Assembly (NCBI GenBank): GCA_000697665.1
Contig: KL197709.1
Coordinates: 3,002,444 to 3,066,443 of the forward strand
Length of the DNA: 64,000 nucleotides
Reading direction: 5' to 3'
DNA from: Jaapia argillacea MUCL 33604
Taxonomy: Eukaryota; Basidiomycota; Agaricomycetes; Jaapiales; Jaapiaceae
Shown: piece by piece, positions 29,037-40,802 of the stretch
Layout: each line of letters starts with the position of its first letter
How positions within the stretch are numbered: the first letter of the stretch is position 1
Position numbers and translations under genes: made by a program
Notes under the pieces: model-generated
Databases searched by the model: none
What the model was told of the DNA's origin: nothing
The model's input: the letters and a program-made list of their open reading frames with translations, nothing else

Positions 29037-30171
29037 ATGTCCAGGACTTCATACGATAGGTCCCTGCAATCCCTCAACATCCTTTTCTCCTTTCCTAATC
29101 GTCTTTGACAGGTATCTCACTGTTTTCTCACCTGAGGGGCGACTGTACCAAGTCGGTGAGCTCGTCTCCCCATCGGCTTGAACAGAACATCAGTCTGAAC
29201 TCAATTCCTCTAGAGTATGCCTTCAAGGCCATCTCAGGATCGGGGCATACGGCTGTTGGAGTCAGGGGGAAGGACACTGCCGTCGTGATCACACAAAAGA
29301 AGGTTCCTGTGAGTCTCTGACAACCATCATCTTTATTGGACTTGACCTCAAGCTGGTGCCCCCAATAGGACAAGTTACTGGATGCCAACACGGTCACACA
29401 TCTATTCAGCATTACGCCGACCATTGGATGTGTTATGACTGGTCTGATTGGTACGCTCCTCCTTTATCTCCCCTTCTAACCTCAGCCAAGTCAATCTCCA
29501 TTCCACGTGCAGCCGATGCCCGATCACAAGTTTCTCGAGCCCGATCTGAAGCTGCTGATTTCCGATACAAGTACGGTTATGAGATCACACCAGACGCCCT
29601 CGCGCGTCGGATGGCCAACATCAACCAAGTCTACACGCAAAGAGCTGCCATGCGACCTCTTGGAATCTGTGCGTTTCATGATTGCACCTCTCATATGCTC
29701 TTATATCTCATGCTGGATTCAGCCATGGTTTTGATCGGCATCGACCCTGAGTTTGGCCCCCAGGTCTTCAAGCTGGACCCTGCTGGTTACTTTGTTGGAT
29801 TCCACGCAACCGCTGCTGGGCAGAAACAACAAGAGGCTATGAATCATCTCGAGAAGAAGTGGAAGAAGCTTGATAATGGAACGGGTGCGGACGATGCAAC
29901 GAAAGCGGGTCAGACTCTAAGTCGGGCGGAGGTCATCGAGGTGCGCAATATTCATTTCATATCTGGTGCGACACTAATGCCACTGTGTTGCGCCTAGATT
30001 GCGATTGAGGCAATGTCGACGGTTCACGCTACAGACTACAAAGCTGGAGAGGTCGAGATTGGAATTGTCTCTAATGCCGACGATGAGGATGTGAAGACGA
30101 GAGGGAAATGGAGGGTGATGAGTGAACTGGAGGTGGAGAGACACTTGTTGGCGTACGCTGAGAAGGACTGA
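29037..30171 (+). CDS. SCL1: 20S proteasome subunit alpha-1 (PSMA6/Scl1)
   Basis: One of seven alpha subunits forming the outer rings and gate of the 20S proteasome. Its N-terminal segment helps close the gate and it has no peptidase site. The first exon is short (MSRTSYD, then an intron at 29060-29111); the next encodes [15 protein letters not shown] followed by an intron and [17 protein letters not shown]. Alpha-1 identity is given by [56 protein letters not shown] and [13 protein letters not shown]. The C-terminus is Glu-rich with [13 protein letters not shown]. Complete and ordinary for its family. It converges on KGD4 with 125 bp between stop codons. Confidence 0.94.
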
Positions 30172-30296
30172 TGTTGTAGTTCTGGTACCATTCGATTCAT
30201 TCATATCTTCTTGCTGAAATGTCCAGAGGAGAAAATGGAAGCCCAAAGCCAAAATCTGTTATATATCCTCATAAATAACTGGGACAGGATCAGATG

Positions 30297-30805
30297 CTAC
30301 CGTAGTGATGCGCCTCCGGTCTGTATTATTCCTGATAGTTAGCATGGGTGAGGGGGGCGAAGCACATAACTGACCGAGATGGCATCAATCTCCCGTTCCT
30401 CCAGTTCTCTGATCTTGGGGTTCCAATACCGAGAAGGGGCATCCCAGAATTCAGTGTAGGTCTCCACGCTGCTCACATTCACACCGCTGCTCTTCCCAGA
30501 CCTAGATGACACTCAGTATGGAGGGGCGGAGAGATGGGATGTAACTGACGATGCAGCAGCAGCAGGTTTCGATGCAGGTGAAGCAGAAGCCTCGAATTTT
30601 TTGAGGAAGTTTGTAGTGAAGGATGCCTTGAATTCGGCGGGGGCAGCCGGGTGAGCGTGGGGGCGTTCTGGGGCTAGGAGAGGTGAGCGGGAGAGGCAGC
30701 AAAGAGAAAGGGGAACTGACTGGAAGGCCATTTACGCTTTCCGATGAAATTAATGAGGGGCTTGTGTACACGAGCTGAAGCGGAGAGACGGATTGAGGGA
30801 TGCAT
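30297..30805 (-). CDS. KGD4: 2-oxoglutarate dehydrogenase component 4 (Kgd4/Ymr31)
   Basis: 118-residue mitochondrial protein that anchors the E3 subunit to the 2-oxoglutarate dehydrogenase complex (historically called MRP-S36/Ymr31). Four exons. The N-terminus MHPSIRLSASARVHKPLINF is a presequence-like region leading into IGKRKWP. A Pro/Ala-rich linker follows, and then the family's C-terminal block TEFWDAPSRYWNP, LEEREIDAISTGGASL, ending at the TAG of 30297-30299. The last exon is only 24 nt (T-G-G-A-S-L-R-stop), and was placed because it completes the conserved GGAS tail. It diverges from the lipase gene over 186 bp. Confidence 0.9.
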
Positions 30806-30991
30806 GATCAAGGCCTGTTGTGGGAGTCTCTACGGACTTGCTCTCCACAAAGTCTGTGTTTGTCCGTGTTTCCAATCCTCAGCCACTTTCTCCGCCACTT
30901 GCCCCTGGAATTGACGTCTGCTGCTGCAACGATATCCGTCATGCACATGCCGCCTTATAACTCCTGCTAACCATTATCACCCTCACAGAAC
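30806..30991. promoter_or_regulatory. Divergent promoter KGD4 / lipase
   Basis: 186 bp between two start codons in opposite directions; both promoters must lie here. Pyrimidine-rich tracts are present but no specific box is recognised. Confidence 0.45.
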
Positions 30992-33068
30992 ATGTCTACT
31001 CCTCTCAAGAGACCCAATCCAGTTTCTTATGGCACCATAGACGACCTTCAATCTCTGATTCAACCCAACGCAGACACTGCACCTCGCGATACTCCAGTCA
31101 CCATCCAACTTTATCCTGACGCAAACTCCCCAATTTCTCACCCACGTCGCCTTCATAGATATGCTCTCCCTCTACTCTCGACCATCGTATCCACAATGTT
31201 TCTGTTGCTCGTCGTAGCTTGGGCCACAATCGCATCCTTTCCCGTTCTTGTATTGAAATGGTGGAACCATAAGGAGGAATCATATACATGGGATCACGAG
31301 AGACACAAAGGGGAGGAGATTGTTAAAGACGTGCAGTACTATGCACGACAGGTCGGATTCGAGATAGTTGATGAGCAGGCGGAGACGGACGACGGGTACT
31401 TCCTTCGGTGCGTCCCAATCCTTATGGCTCCTCCATGTTCGTATCGTCTGAGACAGGATCAAAGAATACATCGAGTTGTCAACCCCAGGAGGCCCATCTC
31501 GGATGAAGACAGGGGTGCGTATCTATTTCCCCACTTCATTTCTCCATGCATTCTCCCAACCGTCTTTCCCATACAGGCGGGTACCCAGTTCTCATCTTGC
31601 ATGGTGAGCTGCCTCAATACCCGTACGAGTAACTGGAGTATTGAAGTTGCCCATAGGCCTCTTCCAATCTTCCGGTGCTTTTATCACCTCGGAGGAGCGT
31701 TCACTCGCATTCTGGTTATCGGAGAATGGGTGAGTTGCGAGGTGGTCACAAACCTTACAGCCGCTCACATCAATTCTCAGCGGGTATCAAGTATTCCTGG
31801 GCAATACTCGTGGCGTGTTCCAAATGGGTCACAAACAGTTCGACTATGATGATCCACAGTTTTGGGGTGACACGTCTTCTCCCAACATCGCCATCAATTC
31901 ACTAACCCTCGAATCACCCGCTACGAAGACTGGACAATACAGGATTTAGCCATGTACGATTTACCTGCTCTAGTGGAGTGGGTCTGCAATGCTACGGGAT
32001 ATGACAAGGTATTCATGTCGTTCAACCCCAACATTCAATCGCTCCAACCCAAACCCTTGATACAGATTGCATTCATTGGACACTCTCAAGGAAACGGACT
32101 TGCATTTCTCACTCTCAGCCAAGATCTTCGCCCAGATATAGGCGACAAGCTATCCTGTTTCATTGCCCTTGCACCAGCCGTTTATGCTGGGCCGTTGACA
32201 AATGGGTTTCCATTCAACCTGCTCGGCCGTGTAGATTGGAATAGTTGGCAGCAAATATTCGGTTTGCAACTCCATTTCGTGGATTACTTCCTGAATTTGA
32301 TCGAAGTTCTTGTTCATGGTGGCGATCCTAGGCATACACGATTTCATTCCGGTCATGCGATATTCATATGATTGGGTTCCTGCTCGTCCGTTTGCCGCTG
32401 TGGGTTACATCATGTTTGCGTATCTATTCGCATGGACGGACGCGAATTGGTGAGTTGGTGTGGTTCTCGCTCGGTGACCTTATTGACTTTTGGTTATTGA
32501 GAAAAGGTTAAAGCGTAGAAAGGTCAAGGTTTTTAGATTCACCCCAACACCTGTCAGGTACGTGTTCTCTGTCTGGTCATTCTTTTCCTGGCCACATGTT
32601 GCTTCACTAGCTCCGCATCTATCTTTTGGTGGTGTGGCAAAGGGGGGTTTGCACAGCGAAAATGCACATTGGAAGAACGAGTTCCTCGATGGTTTGACCA
32701 GCGCTTCCCTCCGCTATTGATTTATTACGGGGGTCGCGACTTTCTTGTCGATACGGAGAATTTATTGGAACGTCTTCGCAAACATGAGGAGCACGTTCGA
32801 TTGTTGAAAGTAGTAAAGCTGGACGAGGCCGAGGTAAGCATTTTTAACCCCGTTTGACTAGTTTCTGGTACCAAAGGTTCACTCACACTCTCCAGCACTG
32901 TGACTTCTATCTTGCTGGTATGTCCATCAACTTTCTACGATAACCCTACCTTAATTAACTCTCCTCCCTTAAGCGAGTGCGGTGGAGTGGTGTTTCCACT
33001 CTATTCTTGAAGATATAGAGAGGACGAGGATCGACAGCACGGACAATTCTTACATGGATATGGCTTGA
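30992..33068 (+). CDS. Membrane-anchored steryl ester hydrolase-type lipase
   Basis: Alpha/beta-hydrolase of the acid-lipase/steryl-ester-hydrolase group (yeast Tgl1/Yeh1/Yeh2), expected on lipid droplets or the cell membrane. About a dozen exons. An N-terminal transmembrane helix lies at about residues 54-80 (LLSTIVSTMFLLLVVAW). Then come YPVLILHGLFQSSG, the oxyanion-side FLGNTRGVFQMGH, the nucleophile elbow GHSQG (Ser in codons at about 32,080), ALAPAVYAGPL, FTPTPVSSASIFWWC after the 32,55x intron, and the C-terminal YYGGRDFLVD and EAEHCDFY carrying the expected catalytic Asp and His. The intron at about 32,252-32,319 was placed to join IFG to IHDFIPVMRYSYDW. Sterol esters are the family substrate; triacylglycerol is a possible alternative. 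It converges with the Rab escort gene with 129 bp between stops. Confidence 0.85.
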
Positions 33069-33197
33069 TAACATAATGGGATTTAGTGCGAGGCAGGGAT
33101 ACGAGTAGCTGTCATCGCCCTCTGCATAGTGAAATGACCAGTCGATTTCCCTCTCTATTACAACTGTACATACACATAATTCGTCCTTCCTACCAAG

Positions 33198-35056
33198 CTA
33201 CCAGCTCTCGTCACCCTCATCGTCAACGATCGTTTCCAATGGTGGCCAAAAAGATTCGATCTCTACTAGATCCTGCCCCTCTGGTATCTCCTCTCCCTGC
33301 CCGGGCGTGTGAGTTGGATGACCTTTCAATGCATTAACCGCCTTCCAGAACAGTTTCTCAGCATTCATGGCGGCAGAATCGGCGCATTCAGAGAGTGTGG
33401 GTGATATTGGAGGGGTGGTGAAACAGGTCTCCAAGTCTGGCAGAGGGGGGGTGACCTCGTTTTCGGAATTGCTGGGCAACAGTTGGTTCTGGATGTAGAA
33501 GAGAGTGAAAATAGGGTCGGAAACGACATCGCCTGAAGAAGGTCGTTTCGTCAAGGCCATAGTCGCGTTGACATACGGTGTGAGGATTGCCTTTGCGTCA
33601 GGTGGTGAGGAACCTGCACCGTCGAGGGGGAGAGAGATGTTCACGATCCCTGGGCAATCACATAGATAAGGTGACGATTACTGAAAAGACGACGGAAAAA
33701 ACCCACATTTACCGACAGGGGCAGACATACTACCCGCCCCTGTGATGAAGGCGTGTGCAGCAGTGGTGGACGATCCATCTGGTAAAAATGATGGTGGGAA
33801 GACCAAGACAGCGGTGTCCACCGGCGTGATCATGCTCTCAGTACTAACCGAAGCGCCGACTATGGGATCTGAATCGCTGGACGGAGGCGCAAGAAAGGGA
33901 AAATATATGGGGTGGTCAATGACAATGACGCCACGGGCCACTCTGCGGGACGAAAATGGAGGAGGGGAGGAGTGGGTGTTGTCCTGCGATGTTCCATTGC
34001 TCAGGAATGGTGTGTAGTCGGGAGCGGAGATGATCAGGCGAGATGTTAGTGGTTCGTCAAAGCCCTCCAATTCGACAACGTATGTCGGCTGTGGATGTCC
34101 TTCAGGAGGGGGGGACTGTTTGATGGAGAGTATGTTTCGAGCTAATATACAAACGCCCCCCACGACAGCGGAGACCCGACAGAAGCCTTGGACAATTTCA
34201 CCAGCACCACCATAATGGCCAACGAGAAATGGGGAATTTCCGTATCTGCCGGAAGACCGAAGGTAGTGGTGAATGCGAGTCAGCGCCGGCAGGGTGGGAT
34301 CTGCGAGAGTATAGTTAGTTCAGTCGGAGGTGGCAACCATAAATCATACCAGATGCTGCGGAGCAAAACGCCAAGGCATACGTGATGGCTGTTGCGACGT
34401 CCATGCTCAAGGAGAATGTCGTCCTGAGAAAGTCGATGAACGGCGCGTCTTCATGTCCCTGTAGTTCCTTCGACCCCGCAAAATCACCTGCGGCGAAAAG
34501 CAAGAAGCGCATCAGTCTTCGCTTTTCAACGAGACTGAGGTCCTTGCTCTTGAAAACGTCTTCCTTGCTCCCGGGTACATTTTTCACTAGACCCGCAGAA
34601 TGGTATATAGCGACACGCTCTAAGAGCTTGTACCCTCCATATCTTGACACACCCGATGCGATAAGAGATGCTATGAATGGACCAGTGGAGGGGATTAACG
34701 AAGGCAGCAATGAAACAGAATACTGCCGAGAGTGCGGTGGAGGGGACGCTACGGCTGATATGGAGACGAACTTCTCTGCTTGGGCTTGGAGATACGGAGA
34801 CGACAAGGGCTTGTCCGACGCAGCAGATCGTTTTTTGGCCCATTGATCCAAGTCATCGAGGTCGAGACTGGCTTCGTCCCCTCCATAGTACAGGTTCTCG
34901 TCTATGTGAGCTACTGTGAATCCGGCCTTTGAAAGGGCACTGGAGCAAAGATATAAATGGAGAAGACCAGTGGAGGGCACTGTTTAAAGCCTACGCAGCA
35001 GTTATGGACTCTGTCAGTCCAGTTCCAATCACTATCACATCGTAATGGCTCGCCAT
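33198..35056 (-). CDS. MRS6: Rab escort protein (Mrs6/CHM)
   Basis: Accessory subunit that presents newly made Rab GTPases to geranylgeranyl transferase II and delivers them to membranes (GDI superfamily). The first exon encodes MASHYDVIVIGTGLTES, the Rossmann G-x-G-x-x-S signature with the TES typical of REP. The next exons encode AALSKAGFTVAHIDENLYYGG, a REP-specific insert, SRYGGYKLLERV (sequence-conserved region), a helical block, then GNSPFLVGHYGGAGEIVQGFCRVSAVVGG near 34,170-34,240. The C-terminal third is loosely conserved and ends EIESFWPPLETIVDDEGDESW. REP rather than GDI is supported by the TES motif, the inserts and the long acidic tail. Divergent with NSR1 across 188 bp. Confidence 0.88.
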
Positions 35057-35244
35057 GTATGAGCAGGAGGAAGCTATGTAAATGTAACCCACCTGTCAAT
35101 TACGACTTATTTAAGGTGCTAAGTCCTCGGAGCATGCCGATGTCACGTGCAGAAATTTTCTGCAGGAATTTTTGAGTTCTGACAACTCCCAGATAACCTT
35201 CATCCACCTCCTCAGCTTTTCGCCCATTCCGCTCGTTCGTCGCA
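35057..35244. promoter_or_regulatory. Divergent promoter MRS6 / NSR1
   Basis: 188 bp between opposed start codons. It contains a CACGTG-overlapping stretch (TCACGTGC at about 35,142-35,149), a possible bHLH-type E-box; function is inferred only. Confidence 0.45.
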
Positions 35245-37141
35245 ATGGCTAAAGCTGATTCAAAGGTCTCCAAAAAGTCGGACAAGAAGATCGACAAAAA
35301 GGTCGCCAAGTCCAAGGTCGCTGAGCCCGTTAAAAAGGTCGTATCTTCGACCGAGATCTTGGCCAAAGTTAAGGTGCGCCCCCCACTTGTCTCGATACTG
35401 TTCACTTCTCACTCTCGCAGGGTAAGGACAAATCCAACGGCAAAATGGCTGTCAAGCCTGCGAAGAAGGTCGTCAGCAAGGCTGAAGTCTCCGATAGCGA
35501 CTCATCGGACGATGAGAAGGTCGCCGCGAAACCCATTGTTAAAGTCTGTCTCGACTTACCTTCCTTCCCTGTCCTTTGCAACATTCACTGATATCGGAAC
35601 CCCAGAACTCCAAATCATCACCATCGTCGGACGAGTCGAGTGAAGAATCATCCGAAGATGAAAAACCTAAATCTGCCCAGGTAAAGGCCGTTCCCAAAAA
35701 GCCTGACACTTCGCTGTCAGCCTCATCCGAAGAGGACAGCTCAGATGATGAATCCAAGCTGCCTCCCAAAAAAGCCACTCCTGCAGCGAAGGCATCCCCA
35801 TCGAAACCTGTGCCAGTGAAGGTTGCTGTCCCGACCTCTGATTCATCAGACGAGAGCGACGACGAGTCAGAGGATGAGAAACCCAAGAAGTCAGCCCCCG
35901 CCCCTGCCGCATCGAAAGTGGTTGCGAAGCCGGTCGAGAGCAGTTCCTCCGACGAGAGTAGCGACGACGACGAACCGAAACCAAAAGGTGTTGCCCCACC
36001 GAAGAAGGCTGAGAGTGACAGTGATGATTCCTCAGAGCAATCTTCCAAGTCCAGCTCTGACTCTGAAGGCGATTCGGATGTCGAGATGGCTGAGGCACCG
36101 GTGTCTAACGGCGCAAAAGGTATACTAGCTATCCCAAGGTGTTACAGTTTCCTTCACTCATACCCTGTGCGTTGTCAGGGAAAAGAAAAGCGGAAGACTC
36201 GGCTTCTGCACCGCCTAAAAAGGTCAAACTTGCCAACGGTGATGGCGCGCCTGTTGCTGCTGTTTCTGATGACACAGAGGCGACGAAGACTATATTTGTC
36301 GGTAGATTGTCCTGGAATGTCGACAACGACCAGCTGGCACAGGCATTTACCGAGTGCGGTGAAGTCATCTCTGCACGCGTTCAGATGGACCGGAACACTG
36401 GCAAATCTCGCGGTTTCGGGTATGTCGAGTTCGCGACTACTGAGGCTGTCGATGCTGCCCTCGCCATGAACGGAATGGAGATCGATGGACGACCCGTCAA
36501 TATTGACAAGAGTTCGTCTCCCGACAAATCTGCACAGCGCGACAAGCGGGCCAAGACTTTCGGCGATACTACAAGCCCACCTTCTGCCACCCTCTTCGTT
36601 GGAAACCTGAGCTTCGATACCGAGGAGGATAATGTTTGGGAAGTTTTCGGGGAGTATGGAGAAGTGAAGAGTGTGAGGTTGCCTACCGACAGGGAGACGG
36701 GGAGACCCAAAGGTTTCGGTTATGTTGAATTCACTGATGTCGAGACCGCCAAGAGTGCTTTCGAACAAGCACAGGGTCGCGACATCGCTGGGCGAAATAT
36801 ACGCCTTGATTTCTCACAGCCCAGAGATAACAGTGGTGGCGGCGGTTTCGGTGGCGGAGGCAGAGGAGGGGGCTTCGGAGGTAGAGGGGGTGGAGGTGGC
36901 AGAGGAGGGTTCGGTGGTGGAAGAGGAGGATTTGGTGGAGACAGAGGTGGTCGCGTGAGTTGTTTGCTTTGGCCGGTCCTGTTTCAACAATACTGACTCC
37001 TCCTACTCACAGGGCGGTCGTGGCGGTGGTCGTGGGTTTGATCGTGGTGGGGGCCGAGGCAGAGGTGGTGGACGTGGTGGGCGAGGAGGACCACGGACTG
37101 GAGGTATTGTCGCTTCAGAAGGTAGGAAGACGACATTCTGA
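35245..37141 (+). CDS. NSR1: Nucleolin-like protein NSR1/gar2
   Basis: Nucleolar RNA-binding protein needed for pre-rRNA processing and 40S assembly. Five exons. The N-terminal third is made of alternating Lys/Pro-rich basic stretches and Ser/Glu/Asp clusters (casein-kinase-II-like), followed by a KRKAE / PPKKVK nuclear signal. RRM1 contains IFVGRLSWNVDNDQL and SRGFGYVEFATTEA; RRM2 contains LFVGNLSFDTEEDNV and PKGFGYVEFTDVETA. The C-terminus is a long Gly/Arg (RGG) domain interrupted by the intron at about 36,955-37,012. The length and order (acidic-serine region, two RRMs, RGG) match yeast Nsr1 and S. pombe gar2. The long antisense frames over the Ser/Asp region are codon-bias shadows. It converges with RIC8 with 211 bp between stops. 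Confidence 0.92.
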
Positions 37142-37352
37142 GTGAGGATCTCCCTGCACTGCACCACTCCCACTTTCTTGATGATTCGATCCGTACATGT
37201 TGATCTACTGCATTTGAATTATGAGCCGCGTCATACGAGTATTTGACTATGCTATGAAATACACCAAGTGTTTCCAACCTTCAGCTGAGTTAAGCAGGTA
37301 TTAATAAAGTAAGTTCTGCGCCTGCGAGTTCCCGCCCGGAGGGTGGGCGCCT

Positions 37353-39525
37353 TCACTGGCCCGACATTCTTTGCATCGCCTGCCTGAGCGGGTTCTGACC
37401 AGGCCGAATGGCACCCGTCCTCTCCAGTCTGTCGAAAAGCACAAATAACCTCTCTGCTTCTCGTTCCTTCTCTTCCTCAGTCATATCCGGACCCTCATCA
37501 TTCACCACGGCCACCCCTGTGATCGGATCGATTGGAGTGCCATCAGGCGTACTGGATGGAGCAGCGGTGGAGGAGGGACGAGGAGGCGCAGCCATAACAC
37601 CTTTGTGATACAAGAAGCCTGCAACGTTCCCGTATCCAAGATACGCAGAAAGTACGCCAGCTGCCGGGTGAGGTAAGTTAGTATGTCGTCTGGAAGCCAG
37701 ATGGTTGCCAAGATTTACCGTCGGAGTCGCATATAGCAAACAGCATCTCCCCAACCGCGTCCTTCAGTCTCGGGTGATAGACGCTACCGAGGAAACGAAT
37801 GCACCGGCCAAGAAGATCAGAACGCAATTCGAGTGGCGATGTGCGATCCAAAGTAGCGGGTAACAGCCACTCCCTGACTCTGACTTTGGCATCCTCATAG
37901 GACAAACAAAGGCGACTAAGAAGCACAGTTACAGGGCTAATAGCGTCATCCAAGGTGTATATGCCCTCCTGCCGGCACTTGTCTCTGATACTGGGTTCAT
38001 CGACGTCGATGTTGCCAGGGAGATAGTGTTCCATGGATAGGTCGAGAAGTGTGTAGGCGCGTGACAGCGTATCGACCGATGTTATAAGAGAAGGGGATGG
38101 CGGGGACGAGGGACGGGACGACGATGAACGTCGATGGATTGAGAGAGCAGATAGTGCTCTTTCAATCGGTCCTGTCTTTGAGCTCTCGTTTCGATCCTCG
38201 TGACCGGTGACAGAAAACGCTGAGCCAGGCGACCCTAATGCAGGGCTTTCTGAGGTTTCTGAAGCCCCTCCTTTGAACCAGACGGGGCGCAATTCGAGAG
38301 AACAAGGAATGGTGATCAAACAGTGAATAACGTGACTGAGGGGAGCGGAGAGCGGAGACGGAGATGGGAGGGGAAGGGTATTGAATGCGCGCAAAAGGGG
38401 AGGCAACAATCTATCCGAAGAGATCGTCCATCAGAATAGAAGAAGTCGGTCCCGGGAATCACGTACCCGTCTAATCGAGTATTCCAGAAGTCGCCTATGA
38501 CTTTTGGCTCAGTCTCTTTAGGTTGGGCGAGTGGGTCCTGAGGGTTGCATGGGACCAACTTCAAATAATCAAAAGGTGAGCGGAAAGGAAGTGTGGCATA
38601 TGGGGGGAGGGTTACCTTTGGGTAATGATTTAACAAATTGAAGGTAAACTTCAGCAAGTCTGTCATGGCCTCTTTGCTCATACTAGCTCCTGACTGGCAA
38701 GCAGCAGTCAGAGAATCCAAATTACTTCCTATGAGTTCGACGATGGTAGGCGTCTTGGTTGAAGTTGTACCACCAACCAAAGTTGTGATGTAGGAAGAGG
38801 ACAAGCTTGGGGATGCTGTGCAAAGGAACAATATCCGACATGCAAGGAAGATCTGATCGGGGGAGCTTGACCTCTGCTATATATCTCCTTAGCTTTGACG
38901 ATCTCAACCGAGCGCCAAAGAAGACTCACCCTCAACATGTCGATGACCACTTCACTCCCTCCAACATCTTCGTCAACCCAAAGAGTCCGACCCCTCTCGA
39001 TTAGCAGGAGAGCGTTGGCAACACAACGCAAAGCTTCATTTGAAGCCTCAGGATCTGACTGTCTGTAATGAAGGAACAGGACACGAAGGATGGAGAGATT
39101 CTTCTGGGTCGCTATCAAGTCTGAAACTGCTTTCGTTCGACCCAGTGTTTTGAGTAGGGCAAGGGCTTGACGAGCGTCTACAATAGAGAGTGATCAGCAA
39201 CGTTTGCCCGGGGCGGCATCGGCGAGTGGGGGCTACTCGGGGATAAGGAGTACAATACGAGTAAGAACAAAACACACACCTTGCCGGGATAACCGAGTGG
39301 AACTCGCCCCCTCAACGGTTAAGGAGGATAGATCTTCTAAGAGCAACTGGGCCAGCTTCGGGCGGTCCTGCTCGTCAAAGGACATTGCTGTGACCCTTCA
39401 GATAAGAGATGATATTAAGCGATAGCAGCCGACCCACCGTTCATAGCGGACTGCAACACAGCGAGAATGTGTTTCCGAGGAGAGGTGGGGGTGAGAGAGG
39501 AGTAGTTTTCCAAAACAGAGGGCAT
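37353..39525 (-). CDS. RIC8: RIC8/synembryn, G-alpha chaperone and GEF
   Basis: Guanine-nucleotide exchange factor and folding chaperone for heterotrimeric G-alpha subunits, acting in the cytosol and at membranes. The start is MPSVLENYSSLTPTSP at 39525, then helical armadillo-like repeats. Recognisable blocks: ALRCVANALLLIERGRTLW, SDLPCMSDIVPLHSIPKLV, MTDLLKFTFNLLNHYPK, LLDLSMEHYLPG, LLGRCIRFLGSVYHPRLKD, VGEMLFAICDSD, and after an intron AGVLSAYLGYGNVAGFLYHK. The C-terminal tail (TEEEKEREAERLFVLFDRLE) ends QAMQRMSGQ. Multiple short introns. The Ser/Pro-rich insert at about 38,090-38,260 is longer than I would expect and lies between conserved helices. Fungi use RIC8 in pheromone and cAMP signalling; G-alpha genes are not in this window. 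Confidence 0.9.
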
Positions 39526-39907
39526 TGTAATTACGACACTAGTGAGACTACTGCAACGGATTGCCGTGGCAATCGTAGGACCAGGAGGACGCCTGCAGAA
39601 TCAGATATATGTAGAAAGGAGCGACGATGGTGGTGGCAACCAGTGATGATAGATGATAGTCAGATGTGATAAACATATGCAACGTAGACTCTTTGTACTT
39701 TCGTGCCTGCCGTTACGTGACTTGATTAAACCATAACCTACTCGGCTGATTTCGGCCATAGCTTTGCGACTGCCGAACTGCATTCACGTCAAGAGAAATT
39801 ATTCATGCCATGACTCTAATCAACACACTCGAGACGGAAAACCCAACTGAAGTGCGCAAGTGGGACTAGTACCGTATTACAGTACACTCTAACATTATGG
39901 AAGCGGT
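39526..39907. other. Spacer upstream of RIC8
   Basis: 382 bp holding the RIC8 promoter and MED10 3' end. No repeat, RNA gene or clear box recognised. Confidence 0.5.
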
Positions 39908-40542
39908 TCAGCGATTGTCTTCAACGTTTTGGGGAGAGATGGAAGAATTCGAGGAACCGTTTGGTGCTGCCGTGTGGTTCCAAGCCTCTGTCTGAAGAGG
40001 TTCTTGAAGCTCCGGAAAGTGTTGGCTAAGAGCTTCGATAAGATGTTGGCGATAAGACTACAAGTGGGGTGTTGGAATATCAGCCATCGACAATGATGGG
40101 GAGACTCACATCCACGGCGCAAATCTTCCCATTCATGAACTGATTCTCTGTAGCAGCTCTCTCCAGCCGATCCTTGGTCAACATCATAGGGTTCCGGGAG
40201 TTGTCCACATCAGCAAGAACCTGCATTGGGACCATTGTGCTAACATGATGCGACATGTCTTCGATGGCAGTAAGGTGACTGATTACTTCGTTTCTATAGA
40301 TATTGTGCCTTCAGTGTACTCGCTCCAGGACCACGATGAGGAATGATATTGTATACATACACTCGGACCCCGACTTGTTTCCCATTCGGAAGTTTCTCTC
40401 TCTCCTTGGTAAGGTCGTTGATCACAGTTGTGCCCAAGTTGTATAGTGCGTTGGCCAGCCCAAGGAGTTCAAGCTCCAAATCGCCATGAACTCCAGGAGG
40501 CGGAGACTGAGATGATCTAGGAGAGTCGGGGGCTGGAGGCAT
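39908..40542 (-). CDS. MED10: Mediator middle-module subunit 10 (MED10/Nut2)
   Basis: 171-residue subunit of the Mediator middle module, which relays activator signals to RNA polymerase II. Three exons, with introns at about 40,306-40,372 and 40,059-40,110. Family blocks: LELELLGLANALYNLGTTV near the start, HHVSTMVPMQVLADVDNSRN, MMLTKDRLERAATENQFMNG, and SYRQHLIEALSQHFPEL in the last exon. The short N-terminal Pro/Ser extension and the Asn/Ser-rich tail are not conserved. The start ATG at 40542 gives a normal length. The neighbour upstream on the same strand is an unknown gene; no operon-like relation is implied. Confidence 0.9.
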
Positions 40543-40802
40543 CAGGTTGAGATTCAGTCATGAAGCCCAATGATAGACGAGCGTGGGAAATCTCTAACAA
40601 GCCCGAGCGCCACTGGCACTTGTGGACAGTCGGTGGTAAAGACTTCAAAAGCTCAGGCGGCAGCCTGAAGGTCAATGCCATGGGCATCGACGACAGCTGG
40701 TAATGATACTCTGATGTATTTCCGAAATAAGGGACAAAACGATAGAATTCGGAGTGTTTAGGGGTGAAGGGCGAGTCTCTCCACCAGCAGCCCTTTGCGA
40801 GC

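Noticed and set aside
35539-36098. Long minus-strand open frames over NSR1
   Set aside because: They arise from Ser/Asp/Lys repeat codons read backwards; the plus strand encodes a clear nucleolin-like protein.
36139-36996. Separate RRM gene starting inside NSR1
   Set aside because: The intron at about 36,120-36,178 joins this frame to the upstream acidic-serine region, giving the standard NSR1 architecture in one gene.
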